From Terana coerulea (taxonomy: Eukaryota > Basidiomycota > Agaricomycetes > Polyporales > Phanerochaetaceae), in contig JAKOGH010000261.1 in NCBI GenBank assembly GCA_024811115.1, positions 124,001 through 188,000 of the forward strand: a DNA stretch of 64,000 nt. Reading direction: 5' to 3'. This document shows positions 1 to 11,492 of this stretch, piece after piece. The notes under the pieces are model-generated. The model had not been told where the DNA came from. It made no database searches and was given only the letters and a program-made list of their open reading frames with translations. Both the position numbers and the translations under genes were made by a program. Every line of letters starts with the position of its first letter. The stretch's first letter is position 1.

Positions 1-296
1 GGATGCCCGAAGGCGCGTCCTCGATGCAGCATGGCGGCTGGACGGGCTCGGGCGACGGACGCTACGGCTCGCCCGCCGCCCACTCGAACTCCAGCCACTA
101 CAGCGCGGCCGAGTCGCTGGCCTACCTGCAGGGCTCTGGCGCCGTGCAGGGCTCCTCGGGCTGGTCGAACGGCGTCGGTGCGTACCCGCAGCATCCGTCT
201 GCGGGTGGCCACGCGAGCCCACCGCCGCAGTCCGTGCCGCATTCAAACATGGGCTCAAGTATGGGCAACGGCAGTTATCACTTCTCGCCGCCGTAG
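1..296 (+). CDS. 3' end of a low-complexity protein (truncated by window edge)
   Basis: An open frame runs from the window edge to a TAG at 294-296. The residues are almost all Gly, Ser, Ala, Pro, His, Gln and Tyr, with no recognisable domain, and end in YHFSPP. Such tails are common in fungal transcription factors and RNA-binding proteins, but nothing here allows a function to be assigned. It is placed on the plus strand because the opposite frames are broken. The real start and most of the protein lie outside the window. Confidence 0.55.
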   Translation, partial: MPEGASSMQHGGWTGSGDGRYGSPAAHSNSSHYSAAESLAYLQGSGAVQGSSGWSNGVGAYPQHPSAGGHASPPPQSVPHSNMGSSMGNGSYHFSPP

Positions 297-619
297 TTGG
301 CGACGGGCGGGCGTGGGTGGTTTAATGGACGTCTGGATCGGTTTTACCCTGTTAATCTGTAGATATTTCTTTGGAATTCTTGTAATCAGGCTCTGTACGC
401 GTACCATTCGAGGATATACATTAATTGAATACGTTTAGTTGGGCATAGAGCCTGCTGTGATTGCCAGGTTGCGTGTTAGATCGTGTTTCAGGCTTCTTGT
501 GGGTTGCCCTCGGTGTCTTTCGCGAGTCGCTTTTTCGCTCGTGCGCGGGCGGCTTTGGATAGTGTTCGGACGGTGGGCTTTTGGTAACTGCGCGACAGTC
601 AGCGAGAAGCAGGCGAGCC
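297..619. other. Convergent 3' intergenic region
   Basis: This lies between the end of the truncated plus-strand gene and the stop of the minus-strand Alba/Rpp20 gene. It is T-rich and contains only short unsupported open frames. It probably holds the two 3' UTRs. Confidence 0.5.
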
Positions 620-1497
620 TTAGCTCAAGACGTACGTTTTCCTGTTATTCTGCAAAAGATGATCGAGCTTCTTGCGACACAACGTCACCTTCATATACGC
701 AATCTTTCTCATCTTGAGGCTACCAACGCCAGTCAGACCGCACCACCGCACAAGCGCAACACCCACACCCACTTTTTCTTGCCTTGCAACATGACGTTCA
801 ACGCCTGCAGACGCTCCGCCTCCGGATCGCGCGCGTCCTCGTCCCCGTCCTCGGCGCGCACGGCGTCGAGCTCGCCGAGCTCGTTGTACTGGTGCAGCCC
901 CGCGAGCGCGCGGCCGTCCGCGAGCACGGGGTCGAGCATCTTGACGTACTCGCGCTTCACGATCTCGACGACGGAGACGAGGCGCGGGATGCACGCCATC
1001 GTCGGATGCATGCGCTCGCGCCTCGCCGCGGGCGCGCTGCCCGCCAGCTCGGATATGTCTGTGGGCGGCGCCGCGGTGTACGCTGCGCCCGCCTCGGGCA
1101 CGCGCGGCGGGGCGGGCAGCGTGTGGAACGTCAACGGACGCTCTGGGTTCTCCTGTACAATACGATTAGCGTTATTTCGCGGCGCAGCGAGCGAGGGGTG
1201 TGGCAAGCAACAGACTGACCTCAAAGAACTTGAGCGCAAACTCGACCCAAGCCTTCATCTGCCCACTGGATGTGATACGGATCTCGTGGGGCACCTCGGC
1301 ATTCGAGGTGTTCTCGCTCACGCCTGCGACATGGGGTTGCGTCGCTCATACTTGTGCGCAGACACGACGGGCGGTGTGCATGAACGTCGTGGTATTGGCC
1401 CAAGGTGTTGCGGTTGGCGCTTACGTATATGAGTCGCGAGTGGCCACATTCCGGGAGCGTGGACTGCCCCGGCTTCGCGATCGTAGTCTACTTGCAT
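620..1497 (-). CDS. Alba-domain protein, probable RNase P/MRP subunit Rpp20 (Pop7-like)
   Basis: Four exons can be chained on the minus strand: about 1497-1425, 1323-1220, 1152-774 and the last to a TAA at 620-622. The joined protein has the Alba/Rpp20 pattern. It starts with the strand-helix EIRITSSGQMKAWVEFALKF, continues with ENPERPLTFHTLPAPP, then the helix IPRLVSVVEIVKREYVK, and ends with the strand KIAYMKVTL. Proteins of this family bind the RNA of RNase P and RNase MRP and act in tRNA and rRNA processing in the nucleolus. The core domain call is firm. The choice between Rpp20, Rpp25 and another eukaryotic Alba protein is an inference. The first exon and start codon are uncertain; a shorter start is possible. 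The gene lies just downstream of GCDH on the same strand. Confidence 0.65.
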
Positions 1498-1608
1498 GAG
1501 CAAATATAGTATGTTACAGTATTTATTCTTCGTAGAGAACACGCTATCCAATGCTACAGCAGTGCTAGTTCGCATAGACGTAAATAAATGCAGTGCTTCA
1601 GCGTTTAC

Positions 1609-3529
1609 TCAATTTGCGAAGGCCTGAATGCCAGTCATAGCCTTTCCAAGGATCAGCGTGTGGATATCCTGGAGTTATGCGTTAGATGCTGTCAGGGTGC
1701 ACAACACGAATAGACATACTTGGGTGCCCTCATAAGTGTTCACCACCTGCAAATTCGCGACGTGCCTCCCGACATGATACCTGCAAAACACCGCTCAGCC
1801 CGCATCCTGCGCACAACCTCCAACACACAAAACTCACTCATCCGAGCAGGCATTGCCCCCGAGGATGTCCAGCACGCGGCGCGCGTGCTCGAGCGCCTTC
1901 CCGCAGTTGTTGCGCTTCACGAGGCTGACCATCTCGGGCGCGAGCGCCCCGCGTCCTTCAGGCGGCCGACCTGCAGGCTCGCGTGTAGCCCGAGCACAGC
2001 CTCCGTCTGCGCGTCGACGAGCTTCTTCTGCACGAGCTGGAAGGACGCGAGCGGCCGCTTGAACTGGTGCCGCTCGAGCGCGTAGTCGCGCGTGCGCTGG
2101 ATGCAGTCCTCGAGCGCGCCGATGACGCCCCAGGAGATGCCGAACCTGCGCGTGGTGTCAGTGGACACGCTGCGTGAAGATGAAGAGACCTTACCTGGCG
2201 CTGTTGAGGCACCCGAAAGGTGCCCCAAGCCCGCTGCCGTTAGGCAGAAGGGCGTCTTTCCCGAGCTCGACTTGGTCGAGGAAGATGGAGCCGGTGAGCG
2301 AGCAGCGCAACGCGAGTTTGTTCTTGATAGCAGGCGCCGAAAGCCCCTTGGTGCCCTGCAAAGACGTGGGGTAAGTAGGGAAGGGGGTGGTGGATTCGGT
2401 CTTTTCTCACCTTCTCAATCAAGAATCCTCGGACCTTGCCATCCCATTTGCAACGAGCCCACACCACGAATAGATCTCTGACAGACCCAGGATGTGTAAG
2501 AGCCAAAATCGTCGAATGAGGATCGCATAAAATACGCACGCAACAGGTGCGTTCGAGATCCATGTCTTGGCCCCGTTCAGTCGGTAGCCACCATCCACCT
2601 CCTCCGCCGTGGTTTCCATTCCAGCAGGGTCGGATCCGTGGTTTGGTTCTGTAAGACCCTGAGTGTAGTGTGAGTACGTATGATTATAGCTACTTGAGAA
2701 ATACGTACGAAGCATCCGACTATCTCTCCCTTGGCTATCCAAAACATAATACCGTTGAGCCCAAGTCTGGTGTATATCTGCAAGCCACGCACCTAGCCGC
2801 GGGAGGTACTTCTCCTTCTGAGCTTCTGTACCGTACTCATTGATAGGGTGCATCACCAGAGAAGACTGTACGGAGAACGTGGATCGGTATCCAGAGTCGA
2901 CCCTTCCAGCACCATGCATTAGCCTGCAAGACATGTAGCTTCGTATGGGGCACATACCGTTCCACCTCCCGTGCAATAAGGCCGTACGCCACGCTGCTCA
3001 CGCCCGCGCAGCCGTAACCCTCGATAGTCGGCCCCAAGAGCCCAAGCTCACCCATTTCGGGCAGCATGTTGTGGTTGAACTCTTCGGTGCGCTGTGCGTC
3101 GAGCACCCGCGGTGCGAGCTTCTCCTACAGGGATTTGGGTCAACCGGCTCTTCATGGAATCGCGCACAGGACCAAGCTTACTTGACAGAACTCTCGTGCT
3201 GTGTCCCTAAATACGCTCGTGAGCTACGCGTAAAGAGACTCGAATCATGCGAGGTGCGTACCGAATGGCCCGTTCTTCGTCGGTGAGGAGGCTATCGATG
3301 TTCAGAGGATCCTGGTGCGGGCTCTCAGTGACAACGCAAGGCAGCCTTCACCATGCACGCACTTCGGGGTCGAACTTGATAAACTCTAGACATGGTCAGC
3401 TCGCTGCATGCATGCGCCGCGTCGACGAGCTACTCACTGCTTGAAGCCAGCCGGACGCCGCCCACTCCGTCGGACGGCGTTGCGTGCGGGCAGCGCAAGG
3501 AGGCTATGCGCGAGCGACATGGTGGTCAT
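1609..3529 (-). CDS. Glutaryl-CoA dehydrogenase, mitochondrial
   Basis: This FAD enzyme of the acyl-CoA dehydrogenase family oxidises and decarboxylates glutaryl-CoA to crotonyl-CoA in lysine and tryptophan breakdown, in the mitochondrial matrix. Exon 1 encodes a basic presequence, [20 protein letters not shown], typical of mitochondrial import. Family blocks follow in order: [78 protein letters not shown], and [14 protein letters not shown]. The catalytic-base region reads [20 protein letters not shown], whose Glu corresponds to human Glu370. His after EGT is replaced by Gln, which is usual in fungi. The stop is TGA at 1609-1611. At least eight short introns interrupt the gene. A second in-frame ATG lies nine bases after the first. 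Confidence 0.9.
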
Positions 3530-3797
3530 GGAGAGAGCGGCGGGCATTCCGCTATAGTTCCTTGCCCCGTGCGCGCCAGGTCACGGTGGTCATTGGGTGC
3601 AGCTTGGACGATCGAGGACCGTGCAAGCCCCGGCCGCCGCGGCGAAGTAGCCGTGGTACCCGGCGCCTACACACTTCGCTTAGAGTTCGTGACTGCTCCG
3701 AGGTTGCTTTCGACCTTCACCTCGTAACTCAAGTGAGTGTCATGGCTAGTCTCTGGAGACCGAGAAACAATGCCCAACGTTCTGAACTACTTATAGA

Positions 3798-4380
3798 ATG
3801 TCTTGGTTTGGTGGTTCATCGTCGCCTTCGTCCGCCTCTGCGGCTCCTGCCGCACCCTCAGGTGCACACACCCAGCCCTTCGTCACTCCCTTCCGTCCGT
3901 GCAACTCACACAACATTCTTGCAGACATGGCATCGCGAAAAGAAGCGGTGATGCAGTCCGTTCGCGGCGAGATTGCGCTCGCAAATGCCCAGGAGCTCAT
4001 GACGGTACGTCACACTGCTCTGTCGCTTCCATTTACGCTATGACTGCAGAAACTCAGCCGTTCTCCGAACATATAGAAAGCGAACGAAAAGTGCTTTGCA
4101 AAGTGCATCACCAAGCCTGGGACCTCACTGTCTGCGTCGGAAGAGGTGCGTGCATGCTCAACTTTCGCGAGAGGTTAACTAACAAGCCCGCTATTTGCCA
4201 GACATGCCTCTCACGGTGTCTTGACCGTTACATGGAAGCTTGTACGTCGCCGCGCTGCTCTCATCTTCACTTCTTGCTCATACCATTTTACTCTGCGCAG
4301 TCAATGTGGTGAGCCGGACGTACATCACACGTCTCAGCAAGGAGCGCCTCGATCGTCAAAACCCCGACCTTGCACTATAA
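3798..4380 (+). CDS. TIM13: Mitochondrial intermembrane-space chaperone Tim13
   Basis: Small Tim proteins form hexamers (Tim8-Tim13) that carry hydrophobic precursors across the intermembrane space. The protein begins MSWFGGSSSPSSASAAPAAP, then ASRKEAVMQSVRGEIALANA. The twin CX3C motif is complete: CFAKC encoded at about 4099-4113 and CLSRC at about 4205-4219, giving two disulphides after Mia40 oxidation. The last exon encodes NVVSRTYITRLSKERLDRQN and ends LAL before a TAA at 4378-4380. Three introns have clear GT and AG ends. A possible extra intron near 3880-3927 would shorten the Ser/Ala/Pro-rich N-terminus, but the frame is open through it. It is convergent with nothing and shares its upstream region with GCDH. 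Confidence 0.9.
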
Positions 4381-5180
4381 AATGCTGGCGGGAATCGTCC
4401 CACAGCCAGCTACGCCCTAAGCTCGACGGCATCTGCATCTGCTGCGTGTACGTATGAAATGGGTAAACATAAACCTGTTCGAAGGTAGAAACCCTCTCTG
4501 TCTACTTCGTTGGCGCATGACACAGATCCTCGGTCGGTATAGACGGGAGAAAAGCACAGTCGATTAGGACAACTACTAGTATATCAAACAGCACGGATAT
4601 CACAGACAGAGGCTCCTTCACTTCGTTCCGGGGAGAAGGTCAGGGTGGCGTTGGCCGAGACCGCTGCAATGTCTGTGGTCAATTAATGAGGGATATATGT
4701 GAAGCCGGAGGCGCACAAATAAACTGGTAAAATAAGACAGAAGCTAGGCAGATTAGACACCTAGCCAAGCATTGACTGAGGCTGTAAGGAATATGAGGTT
4801 CAGAACGAGTTTTTAGACATCGCCCGAGGCTCCGACAGCCTGATGAATGCCACTGCAGACGATGACTCTGAGCGGGCTAAGCCGGAATGTCAACGCTGCG
4901 CGAGACTGCGAGGGCTGAGCTAAGCAGTCGGACCGACGACGAAACGGATCAGAAACGATATATATTGTGGAGGAACCCGGAGAGGAACCGGGGACGCGTA
5001 AATCAGCCAGCGGCCAGCAAACATACTTATACCTAGCCATTCGGACTGATGGATGACCAGGTAGGGGCTCAGGGTAAGTACGTTACTTACTTACGTGGCA
5101 TATGGGTAAAGATAGGAGTATAGAGTCCACGGTATATAACGGCGTCGCATGATATATACAGTATATATATCTCATAAATC
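4381..5180. other. Intergenic region with a tRNA-like T-arm/B-box
   Basis: No protein gene is supported here; it separates the 3' ends of TIM13 and NBS1. On the minus strand at about 4970-5040 there is a perfect 5-bp stem (CCCGG/CCGGG) with a seven-base loop, TTCCTCT, resembling a tRNA T-arm or pol III B-box. No matching 5' acceptor strand or convincing anticodon arm was found, so a working tRNA is not called. Near 5090-5170 the sequence is AT-rich with TA repeats. Confidence 0.3.
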
Positions 5181-8100
5181 TCACCTCCGTGCCCTACCTT
5201 TGCCCGCAAAGCCCTTGAATGTCATCCCGTCGTCCGAGTCGTCCTCGATCACAACGGGCGCAGGCTTCTTGCTGCGCGAGACCGGTTTCGCTTTCGCGGC
5301 GGGCTGGCTCCGCTGCGACCGCGTCGAGCGCATCGTCCGCTCCGGTTCCTCTGCGTATTCATCGTCGTCCTGCTGGTGGACAGACGGCTGCGACGGCTCG
5401 TCGTACGTGTCGTCCATGCGCACGTCGGCGTCTTCGTCGCTCTCGATGAACAGCGGCTGGCTCTTCTTCACCCGCGGCTGCGTCCCGCGCGTGGTTCTTG
5501 ATGCGCGAGGTTCTGCGGACGCATGGCGCGCCTTGCCGCGCTGCGTCGGCGTCGGCGTTGGCGCAATCGCGGCCTCGACCTCCGAGTCCGAGTCCATGAC
5601 CGGCACCGGCTCCCTGGCTTGAGTGCTTCCTGGCTTTCGCTGCGTCGCTGCTTCAGCCCTTCACCTTGGGCTGCGACGGCCCGGCGTCCAACGCCTTTTG
5701 CGACTGTGATTGCGATGAGCGCGTTTTCCACGAATCTGCGGTGTGCGCGAGTTGGTCTGGAAGGCGGTCAGAGAGAAGCAACGAGTGCGGACCTTGTGCG
5801 ATGCCCAGACCGTCATCGTTCGAGAGCACCAGCAGGACTGGCGGCCGCCGTTCGCAAACCGCTTTCTGCAAGTCATAATCAACACCCGCTCTTCCACCTT
5901 AGCTGCATCCCAGAGCAAACACTTACTTTCTTAAACTTCTTGAAATCCGTCCGGCCCTCCCAATCCGTGCGACCCTCCGCGCCGCGCATCAACCCCTCCC
6001 GCGTCCCGCCGCGTCGTCCTTCTGGAACACCTCCATCTCGACCAAGACCATGAAATTGCCGCGCACGCCCGCGTCGTCGCCAAAGTCCGCGAGGAGGTCC
6101 CACATCTTCTCCGTCTCCTCGCGCGCCGCGTCCGGCTTGCTGATCCGCAGGTTGTTGAACTCCTTGTCGAACGCGTCCTCCTTGCGCTTCCCGCGCTTCG
6201 TCGACGCGACCGCCTTCAGGAATGCTTCGTCCTTGTCTGGCTCCGCCGGTGCCTGCGCGCTCGAGGCGGGTTTGGACGAGGCGGGCTTGGGCGCGTTGCT
6301 CTTGTTCGTGAACACCCGCGCCGGCGGCGCCTGGCTCTCGCCCTGCGCATATGCAGAGGGCGCCGCCGAGCCCGCGCGCCGCTTGCTCGGCCGCGCCCCG
6401 TCGTCGTCCCCTTCTGCCGCGGCCATCTCGACGTCCCCGTCGCCATTCCGCGCGCCGGCCTTGCGCTTTACGCCCTGGCTGCGCGCCGGCATCTGCGACT
6501 GCGTCTCCTCCTCCTCCTCGCGCACGGCCTCGAGCGCGCGGCGCGTGCGGCCCGCCCCTGCGTTCTGCGTCTGCGCGAACGCGGACTCGGCCTGTGTCTG
6601 CGACGACAGCGCTGTCCCGCCCGCCTCGGTCTTCGCAGGGACACTGCCCGCAGGCATGCTCTCCGCAGGCGTCGCGTCCTGAGTGAGGCGGTCGGGGTCG
6701 CTCTGCTCGAAGAGCGCCTTGAACCGCTTGTGCGGAGGATCTTCGTCCTTGGGGACCGCGCTGAACAGCTGGCTCTGTTCGGGCTCCTTCTGCTGCGTCG
6801 CGCCGAAGCGGCGTTTCAGCTGTGAGCGGCGCGGGACCTGCATCATTTAGTTTGATTAACGGTGGCTCCAGGAAGAGGATAAGGGCGCGTACGGGCGGGT
6901 CGTCTGCAGGCTTCGGCTCGGCCTCGACGTCTCCATCGAGTATCGAGGGGTCATCTATGCCGACGATCAGCGAGGGCTTCGTGATACCGATTTTTCTTGT
7001 TAATTTCTGCAATTCGGATTAGTACTGTCCATCCCGAATAATGCACATACCACACCCTCTTCGGCTTGGGTGCCTCCTCCTCGGCAGCCTCCGCGTCAGC
7101 GACTTTACTCGGACCAGGCTCAACGCTCGCCTGCCTTGACGTGATTCGGCGCGTGAGCTTCCGGCGCGCAGGCGCCGCTTCAGCGTCGGGCTCAGGCGAC
7201 GGTTGATGAGATGAGTCAGGTGCTGGGGAGACGGCTCTCGGAAGCGGTATGGATGGTTCGGAGGGATGCGTGTTGAGAACGATGTCGGGCATTGACGCGG
7301 ATCCCGCTGATATTCATGTATGCGTAAAGATTGCTCGAAATGAAGCAACGAAGGACGTACCACTGCTGCTGTGGTTCACTGCGCAGTTGACGTACGAAAG
7401 GTCGATGTGCGCGACCGCGAGCGTGAGCTTCTCCGGGCCGATGAACTTCAAGCCAAACCTGCATATACCCGACAGTCAGTGAGTTGGTGCACGGAAATGC
7501 AGTAGGCTAAGCACGTACTCCGCCGCCTCTTCAACCATCTCGACCCACGTCTCCCTGCCTACTGCGGTAGCCATAGCACTCGCCTCTGCCACGAGCACAA
7601 CCGCACTCCCCTTCCCCCTCGCCTTCGCAAGCTTATCATGCAACGCCCGCCGCCCGTCCTGTACGGCGCAGCACTCGTAGTCTCCCGCACCCCTCTTCAC
7701 CAGCTCCCGGTAGTCCTCTCCAGCCTCCCGGCCCTTCTCGCCCACGAACAGCACCCGCAGGCCGGCCAGCATCTTGTCGCGCGTCTCGTTGCGCTCCCAT
7801 GAGCGGTGGTTCTTGAGGCTCGACGGCAGCACGGACGCGAACGTCGGGCGGTGCTTCGCGAGGCTCGGTAGATGAAACTCCTGTCCAAGGCGCTCGTCGT
7901 CTGCGGGCGGGGTTTCCTTCGGGAGAGACGCGGTGTAGGCTTCGATGAGGTCTGACAGCCAGCTCGGCTTGACGAATTGCGCGAGGTTGAGGAGATTGGC
8001 GGCCACTGTGGGCTTGAGGACGTAGAGCGCTGTGATGTGGTGAGTGATGCTCGGGTGTAGCTTCGCTGTCACGGGTAGGCCTGTGGGATAGACAGATGAG

Positions 8101-8729
8101 TGGGTCGAAGCGCATTAACTGTATCCACGCACCTAGCTTCACACAGTCTCGCATGTCCGGAGCCTCCACGCCAGGCGGGCAGAAGCAGACAATCTTCTCC
8201 CACTTCACTCTAAGGGCACCACCTGTCAGCATACCCAATGCGGAGCACAGATACGCGACTTACCTGATTGTGACTTCATGGCTTGGGAGTAGCTTCACCA
8301 CATCGCCGTCTACGAGACGCATTGAGCCGCCCTTGTTGTTCACTACAGACAGCTTGCCATCTGCATGTTCCACTGAACGATTATTCGGACTGATATTCGT
8401 GAGGGTCAATGTTGGAACGAACTCTGGGTCTTCCTACACCCAAACTTAAGCGGCAGCATCTCAAGCACTGTCAGACACATACGCACCAGATCCTCCTCAG
8501 TGCACACGCCGACCTCAAAGACGAGATGTTGTTTCGAGATTCCTTTGTGTTTGATTTGAAGCGGAGAGCTCTTTCTACCGGTTATGTAACTTTGGCCTGG
8601 CCTCAGCAGCTTGGTTTCTACGCGTAGAGTCAGAAGGAGCGTGCGAGCACGGTACGTGGTAGACGACATACTACTAAAGTCGACCTTCTTCTCGACCTCG
8701 CCATCGAAAGGACCGCTAACTGTCCACAT
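5181..8729 (-). CDS. NBS1/Xrs2-type subunit of the MRE11-RAD50-NBS1 DNA-repair complex
   Basis: This adaptor targets MRE11-RAD50 to broken DNA and to ATM/Tel1 in the nucleus. It starts MWTVSGPFDGE (ATG at 8727-8729). An FHA domain follows: LLRPGQSYITGRKSS, then GISKQHLVFEV, then ISPNNRSVEHADGKL. Tandem BRCT-like segments come next, with ITALYVLKPTVAANLLNLAQ, KPSWLSDLI and LRVLFVGEKG. A long disordered acidic and Ser/Thr-rich part follows. Near 5950 the exon encodes TDFKKFKK, matching the MRE11-binding motif of nibrin. The C-terminus is an acidic stretch followed by MTFKGFAGKGRARR, resembling the acidic-plus-FXF/Y motif that binds ATM/Tel1. The stop is TGA at 5181-5183. It is divergent from PPE1. 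Domain order makes the family call firm; exact exons in the disordered part are approximate. Confidence 0.85.
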
Positions 8730-9184
8730 TTTGAGGACAGTGCATAAAGAGCGGCTGAGAGCAGCCAAAGCCGTGAAGGGTCGTCGCGGTGAGTGGTCAA
8801 GTCGAACAGGCGCTCACATCGTAAAGTAGCGCGTCTCGACGCGAGCCACGTGCCTTATTGATGCTCGGGTGCACGATGGGTCTCGGGGGTCAAGTGCGCA
8901 TTTTGGATATTAGGAAAAGATACATTCTATCAGGTCTCCGTTTGTTTTGCTGCCCACAGTCCGTGGACTGCGTCTGGTCCGTGCACTGGGGCTTGTTTGT
9001 GCTTGTTAGGATCCAAAGCTCATACCTGCCTTATTCGGTGCAACCCGAGGGGTACGACCTGGCGCCTATATCCCCTTTCAGCAGACCTCTCGCGTCGCGT
9101 CCGAGCCATTCCAAATCCTGACAATACTGCCCACGTTCACTGCGACTCGTTGCTATGGAGTCAAACAGAGCGAACTGTGTTGCG
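8730..9184. promoter_or_regulatory. Divergent promoter region between NBS1 and PPE1
   Basis: About 455 bases separate the start codons of two genes pointing away from each other, so this must carry both promoters. No clear TATA box or repeated motif was recognised. The small open frames in it have no coding character. Confidence 0.5.
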
Positions 9185-10723
9185 ATGTCTGATCTCGCTC
9201 GCTCTGCCATGCAAGCTCGCATCGCGAAGCTGCCGCCCAACCTGCCGTCAGGAGATGGAGACGAAGAGGAGGAAGCCGCAGACTCACTGGGTTCACTTCC
9301 GTCTCAGATGGGACCTTCTTCAATGTACGTTAGCCTCTTTGTGGACTGCATCAGCATTTGAACTTGCCGTCCGCACCGACTCGGACGTAGGTCTTCCCGC
9401 ACCAGCACACCACGCGCCCCCAACCCCGCCTTCACACCCATATCTGCTGCAACCTACTTCGAACAAGCCCTGCAAGTCTCAGTGCCGGAGTCAGGGCTGG
9501 ACGTCCGCGCATACTACACAGCACCGAAAGCCGCAGACGGGACTGTGCTGGTGTGTCACCACGGCGCAGGCTGGTCGGGCCTCACGTTTGCATGCTTCGC
9601 GAAGGAAGTGAAGAGGGTGAGTAAGAGCGAGTGTGGGGTGCTTGCGTTTGACGCAAGGGGGCACGGTTTGTTTGTTACTTGAAGTATGCGGGAAGTACTG
9701 AAGTGGGTCGCAGGGAAAACAAAGTCCAAGCAAGTGACATCTGGGCCAGAAGACCTCTCGATTGAGACATTGACGTCCGACCTTGTGAACATAATATCAA
9801 ACGTCTTTCCGGACGTGGCTGCAGCCCCCACTCTCCTTGTGCGTCCGCCCACCTGATTGCACCTCCGATTAGGGTTGATTTCGCCCCAGCTAGTCGGACA
9901 CAGCCTCGGAGGGTCAGTATCGGTTCGCGCATGCCCCCTCCTACAAGGGCGGAAATACCAGATTGCTGGTGTCGCCGTGCTAGACGTAGTCGAAGGTGCC
10001 GTCGATATCTTCCTCTTCGAAGATCTATCAGCGCTCACTCCTCTCTGACAGAATTCACCCTCGAAGCCCTGCCAATGATGACCTCCTTACTAGACAGCAG
10101 GCCGACCGGGTTCGGAAGTCAAGAAGATGCCATAGAATGGCAGTACGTCTTTCCCTAGTCACCAGCTTCTGACACGCTGTGCTCACGGGCTGATGTACAC
10201 CACACCAGCGTGAAGACGAAAGCGATCCGCAACCCCGACTCCGCGCGAGTCTCCGTGCCGAGCATCATCCTCGAGAACCCCGCGCCTGCACCGGGTCAGC
10301 CCGCTTGGGTGTGGCGCACGCCACTGAGGGACACTGCACCCTACTGGACAAGTGCGCTACTCGCTCGACTTGCACATCCCTTACGCATGTATACTGACGA
10401 GTTGTGGTCTCAGGCTGGTTCACAGGCCTGTCGAGCAAGTTCCTGACGGCGCGCACGGCACGGCTGCTCGTCCTCGCGGGCACGGAGCGTCTCGACAAGG
10501 AGCTCATGATCGGGCAGATGCAGGGTAAGTTTCAGCTCGTCGTGCTCGCCGGCGTGGGGCACATCATTCATGAGGTATGCATCGCCACGCTCCGGTGGTC
10601 TGCTGGTTGCGCTGACGCTAATGAGGCCAGGATGACCCGCAGCACCTTGCGGAGGTGCTCGTGGAGTTTTGGCGGCGAAACGAGAGGGTGGTGGTTGGGG
10701 TCAAGAAAGTCGGGGAGCTGTAA
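9185..10723 (+). CDS. PPE1: Protein phosphatase methylesterase 1 (PP2A demethylase)
   Basis: This alpha/beta-hydrolase removes the methyl ester from the C-terminal Leu of the PP2A catalytic subunit, controlling holoenzyme assembly. The start [20 protein letters not shown] at 9185 is chosen over an ATG 30 bases upstream because family proteins begin this way. The oxyanion-hole region is [19 protein letters not shown]. The nucleophile elbow is [14 protein letters not shown] with Ser as nucleophile. The acid is Asp in VLDVVEG. The histidine lies in [13 protein letters not shown]. The family block [14 protein letters not shown] is also present. The stop is TAA at 10721-10723. At least eight exons join without frame conflict. 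Confidence 0.92.
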
Positions 10724-11283
10724 GATGTTTCAGCGGCGCCAGGGGGTAGAAAGGAAAGTTAGACGGACACTTGTAAAACAGCAGGCATGCTCTTACAATT
10801 GTTTTCATGTCTTATTGGGGGTGGTTACTGGTATGTAAAATGTATATCTGCGCAATACTGTCATTTGAGATACTATCAATCGTCCAATTTTCATGCCTGG
10901 ACAGACGTACGAGGCTACTACTCTGGCGCTAACAAGAGTGCTTCTGGGGTGCCCAACCCAATTAGGCAGGTGGTCAGGATTGGCCAGGGCGGCCACCATT
11001 TGCAGGAGCAGGTGAGAAATAGCAACCGCTACTGTATAGCCATACCATCGTGGCACCGATGCCACTCAGCCAGACTCACTCTCACCTTTCGTGTGTACGA
11101 TGGTATACATGAATTGCTGAGAGTTGCGTTACAACTTGAATGTGGCGGACAGGTGCATCACAACCGTGACTCCGAGGCTGGCCTGGCCGCTGCTCAACGT
11201 TCGACGCACGCTGCCGTCCGCGCATTCCCAGGGTGGCCACAAGAACGCGAATCGAAGTGGCCGAATTCGGCCACCTGCCACTT

Positions 11284-11307
11284 GTGACGAGGTGACGAGG
11301 TGACGAG
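11284..11307 (+). repeat. Three tandem copies of GTGACGAG
   Basis: The octamer GTGACGAG is repeated three times head to tail, about 70 bases upstream of a TATA element. It could be a simple-sequence repeat or an array of activator sites; the sequence alone does not decide. Confidence 0.6.
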
Positions 11308-11377
11308 GCGCGGCTGGGACGCGTCTTGTTTATCGACAAACAACACGGCTGACCCGTGACCTGCCAGCCTCAAACCA

Positions 11378-11383
11378 TATAAG
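11378..11383 (+). promoter_or_regulatory. TATA element upstream of the 11493 ORF
   Basis: TATAAG lies 110 bases before the ATG at 11493. A CT-rich tract follows at about 11412-11465, the usual arrangement near fungal transcription starts. This is the best evidence that the ORF downstream is a real gene. Confidence 0.45.
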
Positions 11384-11492
11384 TACCAGGTCGTCGGGGC
11401 TCAATTATCCTCAGTTCCCTTTCCTCCCCCCCCCACTCACCTCACCTCCCCTTCGCCACATTCGCCCTTCCTATCTGCTTTCTCGCCTCTCC

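Larger units (their letters stand above)
10724..11492. other. Intergenic region with core promoter of the 11.5 kb gene
   Basis: No gene is supported between PPE1 and 11493. The last 120 bases look like a fungal promoter: a TATA element followed by a CT-rich tract with a run of nine or ten C, then ATG. A short 8-base tandem repeat lies at 11284-11307. Confidence 0.45.

Noticed and set aside
784..1218. Long plus-strand ORF opposite the Alba/Rpp20 gene
   Set aside because: Arg- and Ala-rich translation typical of the antisense of a GC-rich exon; the minus strand encodes the recognised domain.
5989..7012. Overlapping long frames on both strands in the NBS1 middle region
   Set aside because: Only the minus-strand frame connects to the FHA/BRCT part and to the FKKFKK exon; the others are shadows of disordered, GC-rich coding sequence.
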